Shown one piece after another: positions 47,621 through 59,149 of a DNA stretch of 64,000 bases. The translations under genes and the position numbers were made by a program. Numbering within the stretch: the first letter of the stretch is position 1; every line of letters begins with the position of its first letter. This stretch comes from Cryptomeria japonica (taxonomy: Eukaryota; Streptophyta; Pinopsida; Cupressales; Cupressaceae), in NCBI RefSeq assembly GCF_030272615.1, contig NC_081405.1, forward strand, positions 654,186,920 to 654,250,919, read 5' to 3'. The notes under the pieces are model-generated. The model did not search any database and was not told the origin of the DNA. It saw only the letters and a list, made by a program, of their open reading frames with translations.

Positions 47621-50600
47621 AATCAGAGGATGGCAACATCAGAACCTACAGTTGGGGATATGGGACTCTTTGCAATGGTTGACAACTGCCAGGAAAAGCA
47701 CCAAGCCACAGTCATCGAGGCTGCAGGTAAGATCAGAGGTAGTAGTATTTCTATATTATTTGACTCAAGAGTGATTGACTCCTTTATATCTCCATTGGTT
47801 GTGGAGCGTTGCGAGCTAGTGGCAGTTAGGCAAGGTGTCAGCTAGGAAGTGGAGTTAGCTTCAGGGGCTAGAGTGTCAGTGGATTCAAAGGTTAGGGGAT
47901 GTCTTCTCTAGATTGGTAATACCACAACCATAGTAGACCTTAGAGTTATGCCACTCAGATCTTATGGCATCGTACTTGGCATGGATTGGCTTTATGCCCA
48001 CAGAGCCAAGATGGATTGTCGCTTGAAAAAGATCAAGTATGAGGATGATCATGGTGCTCCCATAGTAATCACTGGGATTCAGAGACTCGTGTCTCTTCGT
48101 ATGATATCCGCTATGTAGCTTAAGTGGAGCATGCAGAAGGGATGCCAGTTGTTTGCTATCACTATCAGTGACAGAGAGGAAGAAAATGAGAAGGAGCCTT
48201 CCATAGATGATCATCTCATCCTTGAGGCATTTACACATGTGTTTCTAGCTGAGCTACCTGGTATGCCGCCTAGTAGAGAGATTTATTTCCACATAGATTT
48301 GGTACCGAGAGCCGAGCCAGTTTCGAGAGCACCTTATAAGATGACCACTCATGAGCTTAATGAGCTCAAGATGCAGCTAGAGGAACTCTTAGAGAAGGAT
48401 CACATTCATCCTAGCATCTCCCCTTGGCACGCACCAGTCATCTTCATGAAGAAGAAGGACGGGTCCCTTCAGTTATTCATGGATTACCGGCAACTGAATA
48501 AAGTAACCATCAAGAACCGATATCCCTTGCCTAGGATCGATGACTTGTTTGATTAGCTTCAGGGTGCTAAATTGTTTTCCAAAATAGATCTAAAGTCAAG
48601 ATATCATCAGTTGAGGATTATGGAAAGTGATATCCACAAGACCGCGTTTCACACCAGATATGGCCACTATGAGTTCACTATGGTCCCATTCGGTCTTACG
48701 AATGCTCTAGCTCTATTCATGAGTCTCATGAATGGGGTATTCCGCACCTTCCTCGACCATTTTGTGATTGTGTTCCTCAATGACATATTGATTTATTTTA
48801 GGAATGAGAAGGAGCATGAGGAGAATTTGAGGTAGGTTTTGCAGTGTTTGAGGGACAACCAGTTGTTTGGTAGTTTGTCGAAGTTTACTTTCTTTAGATC
48901 AGAGGTCAAGTACCTAGGGCATGTTATATTCGGCGATGGGATCTTAGTTGACCCATCAAAGATCAGAGCTATTATGGATTGGTCGATGCCTACCAGTGTG
49001 ACAGAGGTTTGGAGCTTCATGGGTTTAGCAGGATACTACAGACACTTTGTTGAGGGATTTTCCAAAGTTGCACACCCCATCATATCCCTCTAGTAAAAAG
49101 GGAAGAAACTTGAGTGGACAGAGAAGTGTGAGAGGGCTTTTCAGGATCTGAAAAGGGCACTTACTAGTGCACCTATTCTTATTGTGCCAGACCCCACGGC
49201 CAACTTCATGGTATGCACCGATACTTCCTTAGATGGATTGGGAGTAGTTTTTATGTAGGAGGGTAGAGTTATAGCATACGAGTCTAGGAAACTTAAGACT
49301 CATGAGCTCAACTACCCTACGCACAACCTAGAACTTGCAGTAGTTGTACATGCACTTGTGAGGTGGAGACACTTCCTTTTAGGTCATCACTTCAAGCTTC
49401 ATTCAGACCATCAGAGTTTGTAGTACATCTTCACCCAGCCTAACCTTAATTCATGTCAGAGGAGATGGATGGAGTTCCTTTGTGAGTACGATTTTGATGT
49501 CCACTACATCAAAGGGAAGGAGAACTTAGTCACAGATGCCCTGAGTAGGAGACGACATGAGGTTTACACCATATCTATGAGCACAAATTTGAGAGACCAT
49601 ATTTTGCAGTGACTGCCAGAGGATGGATGGTATCTAGAGGTTTGTCAGAGGATCTGATCTTAGGAGGCCGTGGAGGGGAAGTTTGTGGATTACTCTTTAG
49701 AGCCCGATGGTTTATTACGCCATAGAGGGCGCATCTATGTACCCTCTCCTAGGGGATTGTGAGATTTCATTATCATGGAGGCTCATAGAGCTCCTTATGC
49801 AGTGCATCCCGGGGTTAAGAAGATGCATGCTGACTTGAGGCAGTTGTATCATTGGCCAGGAATGCGGCAACTTATCGCCAAGTTAGTAGCCCAATGCCTT
49901 GAGTGTCAGAGAGTCAAGTTGGAGCACTGCCATCCAGGTGGGTTACTCCAGTCCCATGCTATACTAGAGTGGAAGTGGGATACTATATCCATGGACTTCA
50001 TCATTGGTCTTCCCATGTCATCTCGGCACCATGATGCTATCTTGGTGATAGTTGACAAGTTGACCAAAGTGGCACAGGTGTTCTTGTGAGACATTGTCAG
50101 CCTTCATGGTGTTCCACGCAAGATTATTTCTGATAGGGATTCCCTCTTCACTTCTTCCTTTTGGAAGGCATTACAGGCGGCTTTGGGCACCAAGCTCAAT
50201 TTTAGCACAACCTATCATCCAGAAATGGATGGATAGATAGAGTGGGTTAACCAGGTGTTAGAGGATATGCTCCACATGTATGTCATGGATCATCAGACCC
50301 GATGGGAGGAGTACATTCATTTAGTAGAATTTACCTATAATAATGGGCATCACACTTCTTTGGGGATGCCACCTTTTCAGGCTTTGTATGGCAGACCATG
50401 CAGGTCACCTTTGAGTTGGGACCGTATTGATGATAGAGTGGCCATAGGCCCTAAGATGGTTCATGATATGGAGAATCAGGTAATTTTGATTAGATAGCAC
50501 CTTAGAGAGGCACATGATAGGCAGAAGAAATATGCAGATGCAAAGAGGATAGACCGAAGTTACATGGTTGGGGACAGAGTTTTTCTGAGAGTACGGTCGC

Positions 50601-51025
50601 ATAAGAGTCAAATCCATTATGGAAAGGGTTCTAAGCTCATACCTCACTTTTTCGGACCTTTTGAGATCCTTGAGAGGATAGGACCAGTTGCTTATCATCT
50701 AGCTTTGCCACCTAGCCTATCACGCATCCACAATGTGTTTCATGTGTCAGTTTTGAGGAAGTATATCTATGATGAGTCTCATATTTTAGATTGGGATGCC
50801 CTGCAGGTGGAGTCGGATAGGCAGCTAGCTTTGGAACCCATTCGCATTTTGGCTTGCCAGACATTGGCCCTTCGAGGTCGAGAGCTGGACTAGGTTAGGT
50901 TCCAATGGGATTGCTATGATGAGGTTACAGCTTCATGGGAGGATGCAGCATGTATGAGATCACAATACCCTCATCTTTTTGATGAACTCCAAGAGGACGT
51001 TCATGCTTGGAGGGGGAGGGTGTGA
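47621..51025 (+). pseudogene. G pol: protease, RT, RNase H, integrase, chromodomain-like tail
   Basis: This continues the gag frame with no frameshift to TGA 51023-51025. The protease has ILFDSR where DSG is expected. RT has PPYKM-type entry (here [10 protein letters not shown]), [27 protein letters not shown] and [14 protein letters not shown], and its active site reads FLND (48773-48784) where FxDD is expected, so a catalytic Asp is lost. RNase H spans about 49180-49560 (TDTSLDGLGVV, SDHQSL). Integrase has the HHCC region (49800-49915), [19 protein letters not shown] and the IEWVNQ end. The tail has GPFEILERIGPVAYHLALPP, HNVFHVSVLRKY and SWEDAA..RSQYPHLF, as in Tekay-type chromoviruses. Many TAG and some TGA stops are present. 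Confidence 0.9.
51009..51020 (+). other. G polypurine tract
   Basis: GGAGGGGGAGGG directly before the LTR start TGTGAGG. The pol stop codon lies just inside the LTR. Confidence 0.85.
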
Positions 51026-53198
51026 GGCCCTACCCCGACCCATCCTATCTCTTCAATTATTTTCATAGTGGAACTATTATGGATGCTTATTTTGACACAT
51101 TATGGATATAGAGCTTTATATGGTCCCATGAATTTGGTAATATTGATATAGATTGATGCTTCATTTTTATGTCTTGTGGTTATAGAATCTTATATGATCC
51201 TAGAATAGGGTAACATTGAGACGATGTATACTATTTTCTGAATTGCAGGATTTGTTTATAATGCTAGAAATATGTTTGCATATCTTGTAAATGGATCAAA
51301 TTATGAGGATTATGATGAAATGATTTGATATGTGACAATCATATTGTATAATGTCAATTCGGTGCAGAATGATTGTATTGTATTCTAATTATGTGTTTTA
51401 TATTATATGAGGCCATTGGGAAGTACTAATGTTTAAATTGAGATGCACAGGAAATTATCCATGTGACCATGGAAATATTATGGAGAATCAAGCCTAGGCC
51501 TATGTGCATTCGTAAAACTAGGGGTTGTTTATTTGGAGAGGAAACACCCCGTATGTAATTGTATTTTATTCATAAATGTAAAAGGTTGCATGAGTGTAAA
51601 TTGTATGTATTGAATTGTTTAAATCCTTTAAGGGACAACTGCCATGTGTGTATTTATGATGTGGAATTATTTTGTAGTGTCACTTGACACCTATGTAGTA
51701 TGTTGTGTTGGCAATTTGTCATGTCACCTTTTTGGAGAGTTTTATTTTTTGTTAATTGTTATATCTCCTAATTATCCTTGAAGGAACCAAGAAATCTAGG
51801 TTAGTGAGCCACAAGGAGGGTCAACTCAGAGTTGACCCGTAGGTTAACCTTAGGTGGACTTTCTAAGGGTCAAATCAACTCCTAGAGTCAATTTTAGAGC
51901 ATTTATATTAGGCCTCATGGGGTACCTATGGGTGAAGGCCAAAATTGGCCATGTGTCTTTCCCTTAGGGCTTGTTTAACCACCCAAAAAAGTGGTTTTCC
52001 CAAGATGGGCGAATTCCATCTATAGGAGTGCCATCCTTGGTAGGATAACCTTCTTGATGGGTGTAATCCCTCTTCCCCATTTCATTTCCCTTCTCTAGGT
52101 GCCTTGGTTAGGGAGTGTGTAAGACCTAGGGAAGACCAATCCAATGGGGGATCCCTCACTCTATCCAAGAGGTTGGAAGGAGTGAGAGAGCCCTTCTTAG
52201 GCTAGGAATGGAAGCTTAGTGAGCTAATCACCCACTCTCCATCCTTGGAGATTTTTTTTGGAGAAATTTTTGGAGGAAAACCAGTTTTGGGGATAGAAAA
52301 TTTGGCTAAGGGTTGTAGAAAAGATTGAGGATTGGGCTGCTCTTCATCAAGCTTTCCCCTAGATTTCCCTTGGCAGTTCAAGGTTGGTGTTATCTTTTTC
52401 TTCTTATGTAAATATGAATATGTTCTAGAATGCTTGAATGGAAATTGTTGTATTCTTCATTTGTGTTGTACTTGTAACAATTTATGTGATTTCTTGCTTA
52501 TTTTTGTTTTATGTATTGTTGTGCTTGGGGAGTGTTCAAGACCATCCTTTCCTTGTGAGGACAGATTGGTCTTGGGGGTGGAAGGAGCTTGAGCCTTAGG
52601 GTGAGAGGCTCTCATTATGAGAGTGATCTCAAGGGTCTATCCATGTGACCCTTGCTGCTTTCTTTTGTGTTATTTCACTTGGGGGTCCATAAGGGGAGCA
52701 AATATGGCATGTTTGCCTTTTTGGGGGTCATAAGGGTGTAGGGGTTGAGAATGATTTTTGGTTATATTTTCATGGATGCCATGAGTTGGCTGTGAGTTCT
52801 ATCTAGCAGAATCTCCCCTAGGGTACTTGGTCCACTTCCACCCTAGTAAGACATCACATTTTGTGATGGAGTTTCAGCTTGGGAAGGGATGTGTATGTTG
52901 TGTTATTTTTCCCCTTTGCTTGTTGTGTTGCTTGATTGCAACCCCATCTAGGTCTTGGTTCTCCAAGCTCGAGGGTGGCTTCTAGTAAGCCTAGGCTAGG
53001 AGGTGAGCACCCCATGGTCACAGCCCTAAAATTCTATATGCAGGTTGCTGGAAAAGGAAACTAGGAGTTGCAGATTTGTTTGGTTGCAAATTTTTATTCA
53101 GTTGTAGAAAAGGAAAATATAATTCTATGTTTTGTTGCAGAAATGTAAATAAGGAGCTATATGTTGTTTTAATTTCTGTGTGGAGAGATTTACTATTG

Positions 53199-53206
53199 TA
53201 TATAAG
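53199..53206 (+). promoter_or_regulatory. Candidate TATA box of the G LTR
   Basis: TATATAAG is followed by GCCCTCATT, a well-formed plant TATA context about 2.2 kb into the LTR. Pattern only. Confidence 0.45.
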
Positions 53207-53799
53207 CCCTCATTATTGGAATGAGAGACCAGTTGGGTTATTCCCTCCCATTGTAATAGTTGAGTTTGTATTTGAAATTACTATGAGAAGAGTGCATTTT
53301 ATTAAATTCTGAAATATACACTGCTGTTGTAAATATATTTAATTGTGTTTCATAATGAGCTTTGTATTTTGTTTATTTCTACAATTTTAAGTAAAGAAAT
53401 ATATATATATATAAAGGAGAAGAAGGGAGAAATGAAATGTGTGAATAAGTAAATTTCTGCAGTATTTGAATACTGATATTCTATTACTTTTAACTTTGTT
53501 TAGGCATAGCTGAAAAAGAACTAGTATTTAAACAAAGTAGATTGCTGTAGAAAACATGTTGCATAACTGTTTAAAAAAAAAATGATAACTTCTAAATGTT
53601 GTATATTAAAATAAATCACACCTAGGAAATGAAATCTAAAATCATTGAATGTTGCCAATATTTCATCCATTCTTTCAAGCTGTAAAACAAAAAATATATA
53701 TAACATAGATTTATGTATTGCTGTTTAAAAAAAAGAAAAAAGGGATTGCATGCTTATGTGTTAAATTATTCAAAAAGAGCTTTCTATCCCTATTAGCTT

Positions 53800-53801
<2 letters not shown>

Positions 53802-53835
<34 letters not shown>
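53802..53835. repeat. (TA)n microsatellite
   Basis: About 17 uninterrupted TA units. Shorter runs occur at about 53399, 53883 and 53914. Confidence 0.95.
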
Positions 53836-53837
<2 letters not shown>

Positions 53838-54015
53838 AATATATCCTTGCATTTAAAAATATACTCAATGAAAACTTAAAAAATATATATATATGTTCTG
53901 ATCATGGTTGTTTATATATATATATATATATACTTACATAGTTTTAATTAAAAAAATATATATAAAAATAGAAACAAAAAAAAGGGGGAAATCGGGGGGG
54001 GGGTATTGGCTGAAA

Positions 54016-54225
54016 CAATGTGTGTTAACACAGTGGATGGCTCACGACCAAGCCATAGTGTTTACACATAGTGGGGCGACATGGGAGGCACCGCACTGTG
54101 TGTAGACATAGTGGAATGGTCGCAGCCGCCACTGTGCTACACACAGTGGGAGGTGGCAATACCGTCCACCACTGTGTGTGTACACAGTGGGTGGCGTTGT
54201 TCGCCACTGTGTGTACGCACAGTGG
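54016..54225. repeat. Array of six near-palindromes, CCACTGTGTGT..ACACAGTGG type
   Basis: Copies of about 21-22 bases lie at 54016-54036, 54053-54074, 54092-54114, 54129-54149, 54169-54190 and 54204-54225, spaced by 13-19 bases of unrelated GC-rich sequence. Each can fold on itself. Confidence 0.85.
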
Positions 54226-54373
54226 TGTCCGAGGGAGCCCGCGCCACCACCTCCACCCATAGCCCTCTTCGAACCCTCTTCACCTCCCATGGCCGCTATG
54301 CCCTAATCCGTCCCCGTACCTGCACCCACAAACACACACACACACATTAAACAAAAGAAAAATATGGTATAAT

Positions 54374-54555
54374 AAACCCTAACCCATTTCGGGTTAGGGT
54401 ATAAATTATTAGAAAGAAAAGAAAGAGGTGATAAATAAAAAGGAAATGCAACCCTAACCCAATTTCAGGTTAGGGTTAGCATTTTAAGAATAAGAGATTT
54501 TTAAAGAGAATTTAAATCGGGTATAAGGGAAATTTACTCAACCCTATTTAGGGTT
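54374..54555. repeat. Three hairpins made of telomere-like ACCCTAACCC / GGGTTAGGGT
   Basis: Stems are 54376-54385 with 54391-54400 (10 bp, 5-base loop), 54450-54459 with 54468-54477 (10 bp), and 54540-54545 with 54550-54555 (6 bp). The first contains AAACCCTAA (54374-54382), the plant telo-box, and is followed by TATAAATT. Confidence 0.8.
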
Positions 54556-55352
54556 TAAAATTTAAAATTTGAATTAAAATTAAAATAAAGGGGGGGAAGA
54601 ATATCCCCCATATAACTCTAGTCATATGTGTTATTTAAATAAAGAAATTTATTAATTTGTTTAGAGAATTAAATTTTTGTGTAGCTTTTTTCTTAAAATT
54701 TAAAATGGAGGAAATTAATATCATTTACATTAAATCGTATAGTTGATTTAAATTAATTAGCTAGGGATATTTTACAGTATTTAATATATTTGAATGTATA
54801 TAGTTATTAAAGTAAAAATTGGAAACAAATTTATAATTGAAGACTATTAATTATTTTTTTGGGATTCCTAGCCCTTAAGGCCAATATTGGCCGGATTAAT
54901 TATATCGTCAAAATTAAGGGTTTAGGGAAATTAAAACTAACTTTAGCTTAATATCGGATTTAGTGGCCAATGTCATTATAGAATTTTGAACCCTTATCGG
55001 TTGGATTTAAATAATAAATTTGCGTCTGTATCAATTAATTAATAGCATTATCATTATTTGGTCGGGAATGATTTAAATACATTAAGATAACCAGTTAATC
55101 CTCATTTTTAATTAGCGACAACTTAATTAAGATAATTGAATGAACTAACTAATCCACGACACTAATTAATCTCCACCAAATAAAGTCACTCATTCAAGTT
55201 GTTTAATTAATCCAACCTTACAAAACAATTTTATTTACATCCTAGTTAAGACAAAACTCTATTGAAGTTATTATAATGTAGGATATGTTATGAGTTTATG
55301 TGTTTCAAAAATTTTTGTTGTCCCGTTTCTGCCCAAAAGTTTGGGCATGACA

Positions 55353-58162
55353 GATTTAACCGGTGCAACATTCGACAAAAGGTCTCTAAGGGTAAATGAT
55401 GTAAAGGACATAAATGTTAGATTTATCAGTATGATCTTAGGTTATAAAGCTACACATGCAAATAGGTTGAACTCAGTTTCTAGCCTATGTATTAAGAGTG
55501 CTTATGACATGGTTAACAACAATGCTAGGATAGATGTATGTGAATGGCTCAAAGATGAATTGATAAACAATCTAGGGAAGATTAAAGGAGATAAGAAAGG
55601 AACATTTAGATTTGGAAATTTACTTGTTTGTCTGATGTTGTACATAACTAAACAAGTACCCAGTATTGGTGCAAGAGATTTCGGTTTTGACATTCTGGTA
55701 GGAAAACAACTATTGGATCTATTGAGCAATATGGGAGAAAACTGGGAAAAAAACTTAAATGAATACTTTCAAGCATTAAAGGCTCGAATAAAAACTAGAA
55801 TAAGACTGTCACAAGATATTGTGGACAAGTATCAGAAAGAAATCTATTTTGTAATAAAAAAGGATGACATCTGGATAGAGGTAGTTGTCCCAAGAACTAT
55901 CTGGGTAATTGAAATGGGCTATGAAAAATATGACAATATTATTGAAACTTATGCAAAAGCCCTCCTTGAAGCACCCAAGGAACCTACTGAGAAAGTTTTT
56001 GAAAATGTTGAAACAATAGAAAGTGGAATTCAGTCCAGGAAAAGGGTTAAGAAAGTTGAAGCAACAGTAAGGAAAGGAACCAGCAGGCTAAAGCAATTAA
56101 ATAAGATGTTTTGAAGCAAACTGGTATAAGTGAAAGTGAGTTGGAAACACTTCAACCTGAAACTCATCTTTCACCAGTTGGAACCTCCTCTAAGAGTGAT
56201 ATGCCAGCAGTATTTAAAAGGGTAGAAAGGAAAAGAAAACCCTCACCAGTACCCTCACCTACACCCAGGAGAACAAGGCAAAAACAACAAGCAGTTAGGC
56301 CTCCGGTAAAGAAAATGACTCCAAAGAAAAAGAAGGCAAACCAGAATATTGTTCCATTGGATAAACTCTTGAGTGAAATCATAGAGGATGGTAAGTTGAA
56401 GAACATCAGCAAAATATACAACACACTATCAGCAGATGACAAGGTAAACATAGAGAACAGTGTAATTTTACACTTAGATATTTATAAGAAATTTTTGATG
56501 CAAGTTGTTGATGAAATACCAAATGATCTATATAGGGGATTAGAAGCTAGAAGGTTAGCTGTCATTGAGCTGGACAAGAAAATCAAGATTGAAAAATTAC
56601 TTGTAGTACATCCAGTCAACTCACCTGATGAAATAGATAAACTAATCAATGAAGCAAACCAGACAGTATTCTCCACTGCTCACTAGCATGTAGCACTAAT
56701 GGCAGGTAGAGTAAATGAAGTCTCTGAGGAAATAATAGATGCATGGGATATATTCTTTGTGGAAAAAGAAAAATAGGAAGAATTACTCAGCCCAAAGACT
56801 ATTAAAGTATATCAAAAGGATAGGGATAAGGGGAAAGGTAAGGTAGGTGGTCCTCCAAGCCTGAAAATAACTGATAATGTACCCCCACCTCCTTTAGATA
56901 CTCCATCAGTAGATACTACTGACAGTCAACTGACCACAGAGAGTATGGAGACTCCACTAGAGGATACTAATCCTGAGTCTGGAGTTTTTTATACTATAAA
57001 TATAGACACTCAAGAAGTAAATGTTGTGGTTGATAGAGAAACCATTGAGGACAAGAAGGCTGATGTGACTACTGAGTCACCAGCTGCAGAAGTTGAGATA
57101 AACATAGAAAAAACTACACAGATAGAGCAACTGGTAGAGGATACCACTGAGAAACTGGAACGGGTATAGGTTGAAGCATAGGTTCAGACAGAAATAGTGC
57201 CACCAGCCAAAACTGAAAAACCTAAACCTTTGTTTGTAGAAATGCAAACATAGGCTGACCTACCAGAGGTCAAATCAAGTAAGGTGATTACCACAACTGG
57301 TAGCATGGCTATTGTGAAGGCAAATGGATAGACATCTGGTACTTCTATAGCAAAATTTAGACTGACAAATGTAACATAGGTCTTATTGGATTCAATAAAG
57401 AAGATCATAGAGTGCAATACACAAGCCTATAAGGCTATTGATGATACAATTCCCATTCTTAAACTGATAGCACTAAAGTGTATTGTAGACAATAAAGATT
57501 CTTTAGGTCAACTAGACACATTGTCTAAGTTCATCACCGACAACATATTGACTATTGATCAAATAAATGAGGATACATTCAAAGAGAGAAAGATTAAAGA
57601 AAAAGAGAAATTCTTTGAGGAAATTGTGAAGAAGAACAAAGAGAAAATGGATACCCTATTATCAGAACTTGGAGAGATAATTTTTGACTTCAAGAAACTA
57701 TATAGAGACACTTGTAAAACAAACATTCTAATAGAGGATCTAGACAAGGAAATCAACAAAGCACAAGTAAAGATTAACAATATTGCTAACAATCTGATAG
57801 GTACATCAGATTCATTTTTGGAGATAGAGAAGAAGATTGCAGAGCAAGAAGAGAAAATCAAGCAGTTTGAGAAGGACAAAGAGAGAATAAAGGATAAAGC
57901 AAAGGACTTGAAATGTAGAGTTGGTCCCAAACTAGATTACATCATTTCTTTGAGAAAATAAATATCTGAGGCTCTGGTTCCCAAAATGAAGACACCAAAA
58001 GAGAAAATGCACATACTCACTGATACAGTGCAGAGAACTCAAGAGGAACTAAAAGACAATAAATCATTCAGTAATGGTTTAAATATGATTTTGACAGATA
58101 TTTTTCAGATTGTAACCCACCGGTTACAAGAATCCAGGTAGGACTCCACTGACAGTGAATGA
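55353..58162 (+). pseudogene. C2 accessory ORF (third ORF, post-pol position)
   Basis: It is entered at the G border. The first block (to 56114) is globular: LTGATFDKRSLRVNDVKDINVRFISMILGYK, CEWLKDELINNL, KGTFRFGNLLVCLMLYITKQVPSIG. The second, in another frame from 56111, has a Ser/Pro/Lys-rich basic part (PSPVPSPTPRRTRQKQQ), a helical part (LDKLLSEIIEDGKL, RGLEARRLAVIELDKKI), a Thr/Glu-rich spacer, and a long coiled coil (57386-57961). It ends at TGA 58160-58162, next to the polypurine cluster. Stops in that frame are TAG at 56684, 56774, 57167, 57179, 57251, 57329, 57377 and 58139, and TAA at 57959. I see no signal peptide or membrane segment. The function of such ORFs in Sireviruses is not known to me. 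Confidence 0.75.
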
Positions 58163-58358
58163 CAACCTTTGTCATTGATGTCAAAGGGGGAGTAGTGTGA
58201 TGAGAAAAATGGTCAGAAGGAAGTAGAGATTATCTGCACAGGGGGACCACACATTTTTGGACATACAGTTTTTGGCAAGATTTTTTTTGGACTTCAATTT
58301 TTGGATACATTCTTGAATTTTTCTCATGAGTGTTGCCATCAATGCCAAAGGGGGACAT
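58163..58358 (+). other. C2 3' noncoding region with polypurine tracts
   Basis: Tracts lie at about 58175-58190 (tcaaagggggagtag), 58238-58244 and 58345-58357 (ccaaagggggaca). The last abuts the LTR. Confidence 0.78.
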
Positions 58359-59149
58359 TGTTGGAAAATGCACACTCCAATGATATATTGTAGGTGATTG
58401 AAGGTATTGTCATTGATGGAAACCTTGCAATCATATGATATCGACAGGTAGACACTGGCACTGACACTGACAGACTCTACACCAACATACAGAACACCGA
58501 CACCGAAAAGAACACTGACACCCTGGCTGACAACAATTTTGTATTAATGTATTTTGTAATTAATTATAAAATATTTTGTAAGCCAACCTGGCAGATTGTA
58601 ATATGACTCATATATGTATGAGATCATTTTAGATCATTTTGTAAGAGGCAGGATGCAAAATATGAATAGAAGATAGCAAACCTATTATGCAAATTATTGG
58701 ATAAGGGTTTATGTATGTAGCAGAGCTTAAACTAGTACTGAATCTAGCATAGCAGATGCTAATCTGAAGCAATACAAGACATTGGATTAGTATAATCCAT
58801 TTTTGTAAGTCAGTGTGACTTCTTTTGTAATTGAGCGGTGAGCTCTAGGCACTTGGCCTTCCTACATGTGCAGACCCCTTTTGTAGCAGTAATATTCTCT
58901 TATTGGCCATCAAGTGAATATTTTGGGTCACAAATCCCACTAAGGTTTTTCCCACACCGGGTTTCCTCGTTAAAACATTATGTTATGGTGTGTTTTTCAT
59001 GTTGTAGTTGTTATTCTTATTTGCTACATTATTTCTAGTTTATCGATACATAGTTTTAATATGCTTTTCATGTTATAAGTTAAGAAAATATTATTACTGG
59101 TCAGATACTGATTCACCCTCCCCTCTTAGTATCTTTGGGAATCCTAACA
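58359..59149 (+). repeat. C2 3' LTR
   Basis: This 791-bp LTR runs from TGTTGGAAAATG to ATCCTAACA and is followed by CATTC (59150-59154). Confidence 0.94.
59103..59134 (+). promoter_or_regulatory. U5-end stem-loop, C2 3' LTR
   Basis: AGATACTGA (59103-59111) pairs with TTAGTATCT (59126-59134), nine pairs with one G-U. Confidence 0.6.

Larger units (their letters stand above)
46801..55352 (+). mobile_element. G: Ty3/gypsy chromovirus-like element lacking its 5' end
   Basis: It has gag from mid-domain, zinc knuckle, protease, reverse transcriptase, RNase H, integrase and a chromodomain-like tail, then a polypurine tract (51009-51020) and a 4.3-kb 3' LTR starting TGTGAGGCCC. The 5' LTR, primer site and gag start are missing. 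The order RT-RNaseH-integrase and the end of the ORF point to the Tekay/Del group of chromoviruses, by recognition only. Confidence 0.85.
51021..55352 (+). repeat. G 3' LTR, about 4.3 kb
   Basis: It begins TGTGAGGCCCTACCCC after the polypurine tract and ends TTTGGGCATGACA, after which the C2 accessory ORF resumes. There is no second copy in the window, so the length is inferred from the TG..CA ends and context; a smaller insert within it cannot be excluded. No convincing gene lies inside. It has a TATA box, AT microsatellites, a palindrome array and telomere-like hairpins, listed separately. Confidence 0.75.
44659..59149 (+). mobile_element. C2: Sirevirus-type copia element, pol replaced by gypsy element G
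   Basis: Its LTRs are 44659-45450 and 58359-59149, with exact CATTC duplicates at 44654-44658 and 59150-59154. It retains primer site, gag, accessory ORF and polypurine tracts. In place of pol lies the gypsy element G (46801-55352), which lacks its own 5' end. The LTRs differ by about 10% over the first 280 bases, so the insertion is old. Confidence 0.9.

Noticed and set aside
54016-54225. Regularly spaced palindromes that look like a small CRISPR array
   Set aside because: The sequence is clearly a plant genome. Units vary, spacers are only 13-19 bases and there are no cas genes, so it is described as a palindrome array in an LTR.
53908-54350. Several overlapping ORFs on both strands over the GC-rich palindromes
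   Set aside because: They are symmetric frames created by the repeated palindromes and have no protein family features.
54374-54555. Possible interstitial telomere array
   Set aside because: There are only one or two TTAGGG-like units per arm, arranged as hairpins, not a tandem TTTAGGG array.
51021-55352. A host gene or promoter in the 4.3-kb stretch without long ORFs
   Set aside because: TG..CA ends, the polypurine tract before it and the resuming C2 ORF after it fit a long gypsy LTR. No exon-like frames with splice signals were seen.
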